From Leuctra nigra (Eukaryota; Arthropoda; Insecta; Plecoptera; Leuctridae), in NCBI GenBank assembly GCA_934045905.1, contig OW203765.1, forward strand, positions 31,405,997 to 31,469,996: a stretch of DNA of 64,000 nucleotides, read 5' to 3'. Position 1 is the first letter of the stretch. Each line of letters starts with the position of its first letter. Positions 23,930 to 35,265 of this stretch are shown piece by piece. The translations under genes were made by a program, and so were the position numbers. Under the pieces are notes generated by a model, which worked only from the letters and a program-made list of their open reading frames with translations, was not told the origin of the DNA and made no database searches.

Positions 23930-24494
23930 TGTTATGCTTTGTAATATTCGTCAACATATTATTCGATTTATTTTTTTATGAGTTGAATTTGGAGTAATAT
24001 GTTAAAATGAACTTAAAGTAAATTATTGAATGAATGTGTCATTGTGTCAAGTATCGTATCGTTGTTGGTCATACAAATGGAGGATAGAAATTTTGTGAAG
24101 ACGACAACAATAACTGGAAACAAATAATTGATATTATTTTCCACAATAATTTTAAAAAAATGACAATAGGACCTGCTATTAAAATAGCTATTAAAATAGC
24201 AAGAAAAATACTGAATTCATAAAAAATCGAGAAAAATGCATTTTTAGGCAAAATAAAAGACATATTTTTGAAACCAGGAACACATAAAACATATTTATGT
24301 GTCAGTTTTAGATGTATCGGAACAAAAAATTAAAAAGAATATATGTTCTCAGCATATTCATAAATTAGCATATAGTAAAATATTTCGCCGTCAGAAGAAT
24401 CCGAGCCATCAGCATCTTTGGACTCGCCGACTTGGTGAATGTGCAGAATCTCTACTAATGCTTATTAACGTCGCCCCATCCATTACACATTGAC

Positions 24495-24578
24495 GGCGGA
24501 ACTGGCTGAGGCACGTAACAACTGTCGAAGCTGGGGAAGCTTTTTGCAGTCGTGGGTTCAAACCCACCTCTGGGAATA
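24495..24578 (+). repeat. tRNA-like unit 1 of 4
   Basis: GGCGGAACTGGCTGAGGCAC holds an A-box-like TGGCTGAGG; the B box GGGTTCAAACCC follows at about 24554, inside a perfect T-stem (GTGGG/CCCAC). The A-to-B distance suggests a Leu/Ser-type tRNA with a long variable arm. The acceptor ends do not pair well, so a functional tRNA is not claimed. Confidence 0.5.
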
Positions 24579-24884
24579 CTTTTTTATTTTATTTTGATTA
24601 ATGATTTGTACATATTTTTACTGTTCACGTAATTCTAACTTCATTTCAATTAATTTCGGGTACACCAATGGTTGTTCTTACCAGTTACTACTTCGGGGCT
24701 TCTCCAATTTGGCAGCATGGGAATGCCTCCGCAATCCAACTAACATAATAGTGTCATTTGTTTCATTTATTATAACATCAATAAAATATTTCACCATCAG
24801 CATTGCTGGACTCACTCACTTGTTGAATGTGCAGAGAATCTCTACTAATGCTTACTAACGCTACCCTAGCCACTACACATTGAC

Positions 24885-24968
24885 GGCGGAACTGGCTAAG
24901 GCACGTAACAACTGTCGAAGCTGGGGAAGCTTTTTGCAGTCGCGGGTTCAATCCCACCTCGGAGCATA
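24885..24968 (+). repeat. tRNA-like unit 2 of 4
   Basis: Near-identical to unit 1, 390 bases downstream. It differs at a few sites, including CGGGTTCAATCCC in the B-box arm. Confidence 0.5.
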
Positions 24969-25282
24969 CTTTTTTATTTTGTTTTAGTTAATGTTTTGTG
25001 CTTACAATTACTTTTCATGTATTTCCACCTTCATTTTAATTACTTTCGCGGACAATAATGGTTGTTCTTACGGTTTTAAGCTAAATGGACATTTCACCTC
25101 GGGGCTTCCCCTATGGAGGGTCTCTACAACTAATTATCATTATAAACTATTTAGTTTGTACTCTGGATTGAATTTCCATGAAAGATTACTTGGTCTTGTC
25201 ATATCAATGTGAATAGAAACTAGATTAAGACGCCGCCGAAATGAGACTGATAACCAAGATAACACGTCTTCATCTGTCACCA

Positions 25283-25370
25283 GCAAGGTAGCCGAGCTGT
25301 CTAAGGCATGTAGTGATACGGCCGAGGGCAGGTAGGCTTTTTGAGACCCAGGGTTCAAACCCAGCTAGGG
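25283..25370 (+). repeat. tRNA-like unit 3 of 4
   Basis: GTAGCCGAGCTGTCTAAGGC is a very good class II tRNA A-box region, and CAGGGTTCAAACCCAG is a T-arm. The segment between is longer than in a standard tRNA. It is followed by a T run (TTTTTTTTT), which could serve as a Pol III terminator. Confidence 0.5.
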
Positions 25371-25557
25371 ATTTTTTTTTTATTTATTATTTCTTGGTAT
25401 TGTACGCTTTCTTGGAACACAAGTATTAGCGTTTAATTGTATCTTAATTCGTATTTTTCTTGGTTCTACTAACCAAGTTGAAGTCATATTGTTATTAATT
25501 AATTACATTGACAAGCTATATGTACGCTGATAACGAACTGTCACCGTTCCGTAGTTG

Positions 25558-25648
25558 TTTACATGGCTGAACTGTCTAATGCACGTAGTGATACGGCTGA
25601 AGGCAGGGATGCTTTTGGAGTCGTAGGTTCAAACCCAGTTCACTCTGC
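25558..25648 (+). repeat. tRNA-like unit 4 of 4
   Basis: CATGGCTGAACTGTCTAATG, CACGTAGTGATACGGCTGAA and the B box GTAGGTTCAAACCC follow the order of unit 3. The interval from unit 3 is shorter (about 275 bases). Confidence 0.5.
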
Positions 25649-26155
25649 ATTATATTTTTAATTTTAATTTAATTTCACATTTTTTGTACTATTATTTTCT
25701 TATTCATGTAAGTAGGTAGGTAGTTACTGCACTGAACTATATTACCTCACCATTTTACAAGTATTTTCTACTATCAAACTGTGTTGGTATCACACTGATG
25801 GGCGGTCGCACGCCTCAGCCAAGTCTGAGTCAGGGTGTACAGTATGGGAAATGTGTCTCGATCATCCCTACGCTTATACCATCCCGCCATACAACGGCGT
25901 GACACATTTCCAATATTGTACGGTGTACCTACACTGTTACACTGTGTGGTGCTACAAACTATGGCATTTCGTCCTATACTGAAATAATGGAAAATCACAC
26001 ATTTTGTTGTGAAATGGTGAAACGAAAATGAAGTGAAGGGAGCGCTTCAGCCTTTAGCAAGCCCCCAATATTCACCAATATTCACACTAAAATTAAATTT
26101 GAATTGTAGTGTAAGGAATTTATTTATTTGGAAAATGTATTATTATAACCAAATA
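25649..26155. other. No gene seen
   Basis: AT-rich sequence. A 74-codon minus-strand frame at 25774-25998 has no recognisable domain. Confidence 0.4.
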
Positions 26156-26310
26156 ACCCGGAATAACCAAAGTTAAATTGTGCTGGATTAACTAACTTTT
26201 GGATTAAATTCAACTGTTTCAATCATTTTGAGGTATCTGATTGGCTGTGCCGCCAATTTAGTCCAATATTTAGTTAATCCGGCTCAGATTAACTTTGGTT
26301 ATACCGGCCC
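26156..26310. mobile_element. MITE with about 40-bp inverted ends
   Basis: The left end (CCGGAATAACCAAAGTTAA, then TGGATTAACTAA) is mirrored by the right end (TTAGTTAATCCGG, then TTAACTTTGGTTATACCGG). The interior is short and non-coding. Confidence 0.75.
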
Positions 26311-27234
26311 TAAAGAGTGTAAATATAGTCAATCATTTGTGATACTTATTTCCCTTATTTGGAAATTGCACTTTCTTTGCTAGGGGGAAAGCCCCACCCC
26401 CCCTTGGCAGCGTCCACAAGTAAAACATTTTGTTATTTTGTTTTCAGAGAAAATGACAAATAATAACCACTGCCACAATGATTCGAAAATATTTAGGTAA
26501 ATTGATTTTCAGGCAGACAACATTTCACTGGAGTAATGAGATGACAACTTCTACCTTCAACTATTCAGATGACTTGTCTCTATTTCATCAGTTTATGATC
26601 TCCATACTTGCGACTAACATAATGAAATCGTGTAACAGGTTAATAATTTAAAATTAAATGTCGAGTTAAAACTAAAATTACAAGATTTCAAGACGTTTGC
26701 TAATTAAAGTTTCGCATAAAATAAATTAAAACTATAAATCTTAGCTTTCATCGTTTTACTACATAAATAATATCTCTATAAAAACCTATTTTTCATGTTT
26801 ATAATTGCTTACATTCCTGAGGATTTAGTGGAGATGCATGTAATGAATCATAATTGCTTTTGTCATAACTCATAAGTCATACCGTCGCCAATTTATTAGA
26901 TGAAATATGATATTAATTATCAATGATCTTTATATTTATTTTATACTAATAAAATATATATTTATGGTTTGGTATGCATTTTACAATTGGTAGTAATTTT
27001 ACTAGTTTTTTAGTATTTTTACTAGTACTTTAACTTTCATTTTTTACTCATTGTAATTTTATTTTACTTTTTTTACTTTTTAAAATGTGTGATGTCCCGA
27101 CAAACAGGAGTTAAATTTTCAAAGTGTTTATTTTCAATTCATCACAATATGACAGTGTGTTCTGTGCAATAATAATATGTCCTCTTGATTTGTCACCCTT
27201 CTAGCCACTGTGCATTTAGGGTGGTTTTCCAGTA

Positions 27235-27325
27235 GCATAGCATTATAACATCGACCTTATAGGACATCGAGTCGTCGCGCTACCCACTGAGTCCACCTAA
27301 CCCGATTCCATCGGGCTGACCCGCG
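27235..27325 (-). repeat. tRNA-like element (minus strand)
   Basis: In complement, GGTGGACTCAGTGGGTAGCG is an A-box-like region followed by CGACGACTCGATGTCC. The B box is poor. It lies just upstream of the GC-rich minisatellite. Confidence 0.35.
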
Positions 27326-27405
27326 CCCAGATCTGTAGGAAGAAGAAGAAGAACTATTATTAGCTGAAGATTAGTTCTGATGAGAAGTGCATATCTCTCC
27401 GACAA

Positions 27406-27756
27406 GATGATCCAGTGGTGTGCGGTCGTACGAGCTCCTACCGGGGTCCGGTGCCTTCTTGTAATAGATGATCCAGTGGTGTGCGGTCGTACGAGCTCCT
27501 GCTGGGGTCCGGCTCCTTCTTGTATAATACTTACTAGATGATCCAGTGGTGTGCGGTCGTACGAGCTCCTGCCGGGGTCCGGTGCCTGCTTATAGTCCGA
27601 GATGATCCAGTGGTGTGCGGTCGTACGAGCTCCTACCGGGGTCCGGTGCCTGCTTATAGTCCGAGATGATCCAGTGGCGTGCGGTCGTACGAGCTCCTGC
27701 TGGGGTCCGGCGCCTTCGTGTATAATACTTACTAGATGATCCAGTGGCGTGCGGTG
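27406..27756 (+). repeat. GC-rich minisatellite, 61-70 bp units, six plus a partial
   Basis: Units start with GATGATCCAGTGG at 27406, 27467, 27537, 27601, 27665 and 27735 (the last is partial; lengths 61, 70, 64, 64 and 70). Each full unit has TGCGGTCGTACGAGCTCCT, containing the palindrome TCGTACGA, and a GGGGTCCGG box. Two linker types alternate: a TTGTATAATACTTACTA form and a TATAGTCCGA form. No open frame runs through it. It stands out sharply from the AT-rich flanks. Confidence 0.9.
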
Positions 27757-28722
27757 TGATAAGTCATAAGAGTTGGGAAAAGTCCTAGTATTACATTAAA
27801 AAAAAAAAAATGTTTCCGTGTTTTTTACTCGGCTTTGGGACTTTTGGAGAAATTCAGTTTTGGAGAAAATGGGATAAAATACATTTTGAGATTCTAAAGC
27901 CCCATTTTCACGGTTAAATTTATAGGACGCAATTATGTGATCAAAGGATTTGACAAAAATGGAATTTGATCAATTTAAAAAAAAAAATCTAATATCAGTG
28001 GATCGAGGTAAGAGGAAGTATTTTATAATATACCAGTAGATACGACATATCTTCTAAATTTTACAACACAAAACTCCTTGACCATCAATTGAATTTGTTT
28101 CAAATGATTACAATTTTTATCTTTATTTTGGATCATTTCCAAATATCCTTAAAACCATGTTGATTTTTAAGTGAGTCATTGGATAAAAAAACTTTATTTT
28201 TTACGTCCGAGCAAAAATAATTGCCAAGTCTGGCTTCAACGACCACCTTCATAAAAAAACATTCCTTGTTAGTTTCTTCATAGACTATTTTATGCGCAAG
28301 GATACTCACCTGTTTCCTATTTATGCAGTTAATGCATTTTAAATACCAACAGCCAATGTATTCAGAGACAAAGTAAATGGTGTAAGTAAGAAGTAATATT
28401 TAGTAGCTACTTAATCACTTATTGATCAAGTTAATCGATATTGATGAAGATCGACGTTGGCATGATCTCCCGCTCCACAGCGAAGAAGGACAAATGCAAA
28501 TCTTTAAGAATTTACGATCTTTGTTAATTGCTTGAACATGGAACGTTATATAATCAATGAAGACAAGTGCTGCACTTTTCTGACTGACATTGAATACTCT
28601 GCCAAGATCTTGGAAGGTTTGCTTTGACGATGTTTTTACAGAAAACCGTGCCTGATGATAAAAGTGCGGAAGTATTTTCATTTTGTATTTACCATGATTG
28701 TGAGTGAAGTGAAATAGAATCC
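27757..28722. other. No gene seen
   Basis: AT-rich sequence with A runs. A 103-codon minus-strand frame at 28415-28726 has no recognised domain. It lies just downstream of the LINE remnant on the same strand and could be a decayed part of it, but this is unproven. Confidence 0.35.
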
Positions 28723-28800
28723 ACACAAGAAGGCTCCATTTCTTTAGACATTTATGCGATTTTACAGCACTTTTTACATGATTTTACAGACCGCTATCAG

Positions 28801-28900
28801 CATGTAATATGATCTAACGTGTCGAAAGCTTTTGTGTAGTCAATAAAAATAACTAGTAGTATGTGCATATTCTGACTGCTTTGGACTTTTAAAAGTTTAA
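28801..28900 (-). pseudogene. LINE reverse-transcriptase remnant (palm motif A)
   Basis: On the minus strand, about 30 codons read LLVIFIDYTKAFDTLDHI and then reach a stop. The D..KAFD..DH pattern is the first catalytic block of non-LTR reverse transcriptases, comparable to IDFEKAFDKVPH in the 1603-3180 element. It is a different sequence, so a different LINE family. Both sides are lost. Confidence 0.6.
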
Positions 28901-29682
28901 AAGTTATAATTTAAACACTTTTTCTCAAGATATATATATTTTTTCAAGGGTCCTTTTTTGACTCCCTTGTTTCTTTGAAAAGTTGATAAGGATTATTGTC
29001 ATTGCAACAACCAATTAAGCAGAGTATATTATCGAATGTACCTACCTGTGCTATATTTTTGGATATTTTACACTTGAAACACTAACGTGGTGAGCTAAAA
29101 CAGACAAATTTTTTATGTGTGTAAAAACGTGATTATATGACCTAAATAATCTCTAGTGTATACGCAACTTACAATTTCTATGTTTGATTTTAATGTAACC
29201 ATCTTGGTAGGAAATGTGATAATTTATCTAAAAAATATATCATAGATAATAAAAACATGAAATTCTGTAAAAACATTTTTTTTAAAGTTCGCAATATTAG
29301 TGTATTTCTGACTTCCAGTAGGAACAGTGCCCCCCCCCCCCCCCTTCCAGCGCCCAGCATCTTGTACAGCATCCTCGAGGACAAAGATGAGCGAGCGCGC
29401 CAGAGATCACAGAGGACCGCCACTGACTCAGATTAACTCCGTTAATCAGGTCAGTTAATTCTGGAACGATTTGACCCGATAGCCAAACAGCAACATTAGT
29501 CTTGGCATAGGTTGATGAACCAAACTCAACCCTCCCTACCAATTCATTACCAGCGTGTGTCACTGAGTGTCACTCTAGTTCCTGTCGTCACCGCATTTGT
29601 CAACGTGTGAATCGACTAGGTGGCGCTGCAGTCGCTATAGGTCCACTGCTTTTTATTCTATCCTGATAAGAACATTATTTTT
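28901..29682. other. No gene seen; contains a C run
   Basis: AT-rich sequence up to the C15 run at 29330-29344, then a moderately GC-rich stretch to about 29650 with overlapping minus-strand frames (88 codons at most) that lack known domains. Confidence 0.35.
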
Positions 29683-29830
29683 GAGCGAGCGAAGCGAGCG
29701 TCTCTTTTTGGCTCTTTTGACACGGACCTCTGTTTTTTCTTTTTTTTTTTTCTCTGTTTCTGACGATATACAGGTCAGAGTTTTTCTTCGATCGAGCTGA
29801 AATTTTGCACACGTGTTCGGACATTCTCTG
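29683..29830 (+). repeat. GAGCGAGCGAAGCGAGCG repeat family, copy 1
   Basis: GAGCGAGCGAAGCGAGCG and TCTCTTTTTGGCTCTTTTG are followed by a T-rich run, ATACAGGTCAGAG and GCTGAAATTTTGCACAC. The same order is seen in complement at 51285-51475, and the first part at 38570-38675 and 61595-61640. Confidence 0.7.
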
Positions 29831-31800
29831 GGCGTTGCAGACCCACCCGAATGTTTTTGAAATCCATTAATTGGTTAAAATTTAAATAAATATCTCCTGA
29901 TAGGTTGTAAAATGAAAATGGTATTCTATAAATGTGATCAAACTCATATTTTTCATGGTCATTAAGACCAACAATGTCTCTTATTTTACAAATTTTCAGC
30001 CCTATCAGTTAAGAACGTATGCACTTATTGACATTTTTAATAGCTGTCAGAGATGAAGTATCGAAATAACTGTTTTTCCACTGCCACATGGATCTGATAG
30101 GAACCACAGTGTTTAGATGCTATTTTCACGTTTCAATGAAAAGTAGATACATTTATGTTGACTTAGTGGATCATTTTTCAATTCAATATGGGTGTATATG
30201 TTTTCTGTGCGTTCTGATCGCATTCCGGTTCGAGAATTTGAACGTACCCGTGCTCGCTCATCAACGCGTTACACTGAACATTTTCTTGGTTTATTCATAA
30301 GTAAAAAGACTCACTAGCCACCTATTTTTATTTGCCCAGACCTACATTTCCTCAGAGGTAGAAAGCCGGACATCCATTTACTCGATTTTGCGTTGCACAC
30401 TTTTGGAATGATGTTATGAAGCTAACTCATTGGCAATTTGATTGATGCCAACAAATACAGGTGTATTGAAGAATTTCTTACACAATTCAATTACTCATGT
30501 CACCAGCTTACAATATATGATTGGATGAACGCTGGATTACTGGTTTTTAAGCTCACCTCGAGAATTAACAGGAACTTCCGGCCTTCTAGCTCTGAGGTCT
30601 CAAGAAGTGTCTTAAATATGCTACAGCAGTGTATTTACAATCAGGCAGAGAAATAAAACTTAAACGAAAAGGGTTCTGATAGTGTTTATATGTGTTTACA
30701 ACTTGGAACTATCAAAATTCCTTATTCAAAGAGGTACTATCCGATTGACTTTTTTGGCTAAGGTATAAGTGGACTTTTTGATAACTTCAAATCATCATTT
30801 TCTCAAAACATTTATCCTTTTGTGTGTCCATTTTTATCACCCTACATTGCCAACAAATCAGTACTACACACCTAAATTTATCTTGATTTAAATAATTAAA
30901 ATTTTATAAAATATCCATTTATATACGATTTATCTACTCTACTACATCCAAGAAAATGAATGTTAAACATTTCCTCACACACTGATAAATACCTATTTAA
31001 AGTTTAAACCCTGGAGCTAAAGGAAATGAGTCAAAACAAAGACTAAATGCAGGATCAAAGATCACGAATCCTTTCCGATTCAAGAACACCACATGCCGCC
31101 CTTCAATCTTACTCCACTTCTTTGTCCCAATTCATCCAGCTCAATAATAATACCGAATTCAAAAGACAGGATTTCTTCTGAGCTATCGAATGGGGTTCCC
31201 TTATCACAATGGATTCAGGTTTTCGTACATAGAATTGTCGTACAAAGGGCAAAGAAGTAAAAAGGGTAGCTGGCTATACAAGTTTTGGAACATAAGAAGG
31301 CTTGATATATGGAGGGAGGCGGAAGAGTTGCTAAGGGGTGGCAAGACACGTGCGTTTTAGAGGGGGTTGGGGGGGGGCATGCAACAAGTTTGCAACAGGC
31401 TGCCCTGCCAAGTTATTGATGTTACCTTTAACCAAAAACATCCTACCCTCGTGTAAACATGTCTGATATTATAATTCAGTTTAATTTAATTCCGATCGAC
31501 CTTTTGACATTAAGGGGTGGCCCTCAGTTTACATGTCAGCCTATTTCCTATCTAAAAGTGAAAATACAAAGTAGATATTTTTGCGGGGGTTTAAGTAAAT
31601 GTAAAATACATTTTATTTGAGCTACTTTTGCATATCAAAATTTATTACATTCAGTGAAATTAATTCAGAATTGCAATAGGTTTCAAAATGGTTTTAAGAG
31701 ATTAACCAAACTTTCAAGTTGTCATTGTCAAAAGTAACTTGGAATAAAAGCTCACCCATCCGATCACTGGCCTCAAATTGGATTTTTACAACGCATACAT
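29831..31800. other. No gene seen
   Basis: AT-rich sequence with frames under 75 codons. A G-rich patch at 31360-31380 is followed by CATGCAACAAGTTTGCAAC, an arrangement repeated at 34670-34715 (G run, then GATGCAACAAGTTAGC). Confidence 0.35.
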
Positions 31801-32066
31801 AACTCTCGAAATGGAGCCCATTTGTGTGGATTCTATTCCCCCCCTATCCTTGGCAATGAGTTAAATACATGTTTGTTTGGTAAAACTAAACATGCCAATG
31901 GTAATTTATCACCTCGATTGATTATCTTTGTTTTAATTGAACGATATTAATTGGTATCTGCAGTGTTGACTGTCAATACCGTCGAACTCATATTAAATTC
32001 AGGAATGCAAATGATCGTTATTTTGTGTCAAACGGATCTGCCATGAGATAAAGTCTTGGTGCCGAT

Positions 32067-32585
32067 CAGTAAGTTGGGTTAGTTCCTCATGAAAAAGGAA
32101 CTAGTTCCAGTTCCTAGTTCCTTTCAAATAAAGAAACTGAAAAGTTACCTGTAAGGAACTAAGTTCCTTTTAAGTTACAGTCTCCTCCAAAAACAATTTT
32201 TTTTTAAATTACCTACCTAATGTGTTTCTAAATTGAATGAGCAATGCGATCAAGTATAGTATTTTTCAGAAATCAGGTAAATTTAGGAAGCCCCAAAAAA
32301 GTGGCTCATTATTCGTTAAAATTTCTGTGCAAATCATTTCATAAGATACTATATTTCTTAAAAACTCAAAACAACTCTTGGAACTAGATATTTTTATACT
32401 ATATTTCTATTCGAAAGGTATACTTAAAAATTAACGTAAAAAGAGGTTCCAAAGTTACTTTTAAAATGAACTTTTTAGTTCCTAAGTTCCTTTTAAAAAA
32501 AGGAACTAAGTTCCCATAAAAGTTCGCTAAAAAAGGAACAAGTTCCCGGTAACATGTTCCTAGGAACTAGTTCCTCCACAACACA
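32067..32585. mobile_element. hAT-like MITE flanked by GGTGCCGAT
   Basis: A 519-bp AT-rich element lies between direct repeats of GGTGCCGAT (32058-32066 and 32586-32594). This fits a hAT-type 8-bp duplication plus one chance base. Ends CAGTAAGTTGGG and CTCCACAACACA are weakly inverted. Within it, AGGAACTAGTTCC and related AAGTTCC/GGAACT words recur on both strands, giving strong self-complementarity near both ends. Confidence 0.65.
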
Positions 32586-33329
32586 GGTGCCGATGAGCTG
32601 GATTCAACACCAGGAAGGAGGAGGATATCAAATTAAATTTCAACAAGCTGGGTCATTCCATACTAAATCAACTAAAACAAGGACGCAGAACTAAAATGTA
32701 ATATTTCCAATTATGGCCATAATTTGTTTAAGTACCTACTTACTATTTCAGGATTTTTTATATTGTCTGTATTGAGTTACAATGCTCCAAAATGGACTTG
32801 AAAATTGTGTGCGCGACTTTGTTGTTGGTGTATTATCTCAATTTTTGAGCACACAAGAGGTTTGGTTTATTATGGAGTGACTCACGAGCCAAATTTATTA
32901 TCTGCGCCACGAGGGAAGGGGATCAGCAGAATCCACACAAAGAGGATGCATTTCTTGGAAAAATATGCATTCGACTTTTAAAGTCAGTCCGATTGGTTAT
33001 AATTTGTTTGCTTTTTGTGAACTTTAAAACCTGTAAAGAGAATGTATCCCATTAAATAGGGTCAATTCATGTCGCTTCTTTTTCCTTCTCGCAGTCGCTG
33101 ATAGCTTTGTATGTAACAGTAAACAAATGAATTGAATTAAATGTTCGAACCAAAGACGTCAAACACAAAACTACACTTTTCTTGCCAGTATGTACGTCAC
33201 ACATTGCGGAAGAAATTATCACACATCATTTAAATTGTTCCTGCTACTTAAATCCTAAATTTACGCCGATAGAAAAAGTGTACATTACACAGAAGAGCAA
33301 AGTTCGATCCATTCTATTCAAGATTTATA

Positions 33330-33444
33330 CCTGATTTTCCTCAGTCGAGAGCATGTCAAGAGGCAAATCTGAAGATGATTCTTTATTACAACAGGCCACG
33401 ACCTCCTCCTTCCCAGCTTCCATCCTTCACATTTCATCGTCATC

Positions 33445-33503
<59 letters not shown>

Positions 33504-33520
33504 CATCATCATTAACAACG
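33330..33520 (+). mobile_element. SINE family A copy with expanded (TCA)n
   Basis: CCTGATTTTCCTCAGTCGAG at 33333 and ACAGGCCACGACCTCCTCC at 33391, then TTCCCAGCTTCCATCC, match the family body in plus orientation. The (TCA)n run at about 33438-33513 sits exactly where other copies have the short CATCATCAT tract. It ends in CATTAACAACG in place of the usual tail. Confidence 0.65.
33438..33513. repeat. (TCA)n microsatellite
   Basis: About 25 trinucleotide units with two ACC interruptions. The serine run (plus) and methionine run (minus) predicted here are products of the repeat. Confidence 0.95.
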
Positions 33521-35265
33521 CCAAATAACCTAGATATCAAAATGTTGTCTATAAAAAAAACACAAAAAATTGCATTGGTCTCTAAACAAAAACAAAACAA
33601 TATAACATCATATCTCTTTCTTCATATGTTAAAAAAGTCCTATTGCCACTACACACCAAAAAAACAACAGAAGATCTATTCCTTCTTTAATTTTTCTAAA
33701 TACCAACCTTCAACTTTACTCATTATATTATGCGTCTTTATAGGCCGAGTTCCTTGAATATAAAATGCCATTAAATCTACGCACTTATGCACACACTGTG
33801 GGCCAGCTGCTTGGCTGCGTAGGGGAAAGCGGGGCAAGGGGGGATTGCCACGCGCTCTCGCATTGGAGCCTCGTAGCCTGTCGGGCCAAGGTCTTCGGGT
33901 TTAGTAGAGGACCTTGCGAGGTGAATGACTTGATACTTCACGCACATCCACGGCCTCTAAGAATCATACTCTCTCGCTCTAGTAGCATGTGTAGTAGTGT
34001 AGTAGGCTCTAAGATGTGGCGCAAAGCGGGAAAAGGGTTGAGGAGGTGACATTTTGTTTTGGATATGAGGGATGGTTTGATGGGGAATTATTTAAATGCG
34101 AGCCACTGAGGAGAGCGGAGATTTTAATTGGATCCAAATTGGTGACGCAATCTAGTTTGCATAAGAAGAAATCCCTCTTTGTTGCCACCATCTTGATGGC
34201 ACCATTCGGAATTGCTGTGATTCTGTGCCTTTTTGGAGATATTTTGATAGGTTTTTTACCTGGGCAATAGGCCCCGGAGAAATATACAAAAATACAAAAA
34301 ATATTTTTAAAAAATACATGGATTTACCTCAATTATTTAAATTTACCATTAGAGTTAAATGTGACCTGTCATCGTGCCTACATTATGGCCGTCCTCGGAG
34401 GGAAACTTAAATTTTTTACATTGCTGAATTCGTGAAAAAAGAAGGAAAAGAACAAAAGAAGATAAAAGAATTCGTGCAATCTATGAATGGATTATGACAT
34501 AAATTCAAGAATCAAAAGTTGCAATCATGTAAAACGAAGTTATTTCACACACCAAAATGTGCCTCCAAAAGGGTTTTTAAATTCTCTATGTCATGTACTA
34601 TGCTGTGCTACTCCCATGCTTTGTGATTTGGCCATGGTGACACTGAGGGGTGGAAGCCACGTGGGATTCGATTGGGGGGGGTGGGGGGGGGGGGATGCAA
34701 CAAGTTAGCAACAAGTTTGGCCGATAACTTGAACTCAACCACACATACATACAAATGATTATGTAGTAGTTCAATTGAGAATAGCATACATTATGTATAT
34801 GAAAAGTTTCAATGCCCAGAGATGTCTGAAATTGCTGTTGAAACGCACAAATACCCCAATCAATGAGGATTCTATTCTTCTTCTTCTCTCTTGTACTTGT
34901 ATCAGAAGTGCGAGCAAGCGAGTCCATGCCGATAGTTCGGAGTCTGGATCATTGCTAGTCGAGGTGGCTCATGTCATCATTCTCTTTGCATGGTAATAAT
35001 TTACCGACACCATAGCCGATACTTTCAGTCATTTGGATTTGTTTTGTATTCTTTTGATTTTTCGTTTTTTGTAATTTTTTGATAATTACATGATTTTAGA
35101 ATTTTTGTAATTTAGTGTTTTCGTGCTTATTTCTGATTATAGTTTTTTTATGAACCTTTTACTTTTTAATTTTTCTTATTCTTCTAACTATTTTTATTCT
35201 AACTAATATTTGTTGTGATTGTTTATATTTTCATGCAATAATGCCACGTGACTTCGTCTCGCGTG
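33521..35265. other. No gene identified; G-rich patch at 34674-34694
   Basis: From 33790 to 34280 base composition is nearer 50% GC and overlapping frames of 60-94 codons exist, but none shows a domain. The G run at 34674-34694 is followed by GATGCAACAAGTTAGC. The stretch 35040-35240 is very T-rich. Confidence 0.35.

Larger units (their letters stand above)
24382..25160 (+). repeat. Tandem duplication, about 390-bp unit
   Basis: Two consecutive units share CATCAGCAT, GGTGAATGTGCAGA, ATCTCTACTAATGCTTA, the tRNA-like block, and an AT-rich stretch with AATGGTTGTTCTTAC and TTCGGGGCTTC. They are clearly homologous but diverged. Confidence 0.8.

Noticed and set aside
24495..25648. Four functional tRNA genes
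   Set aside because: Acceptor stems do not close and spacing of the boxes is irregular; annotated as tRNA-like repeats instead.
27406..27756. CRISPR-like array
   Set aside because: Units are repeated along their whole length with no unique spacers, and the context is animal DNA.
33318..33757. Serine-rich (plus) and methionine-rich (minus) proteins
   Set aside because: Both are translations of the (TCA)n microsatellite and the adjacent SINE.
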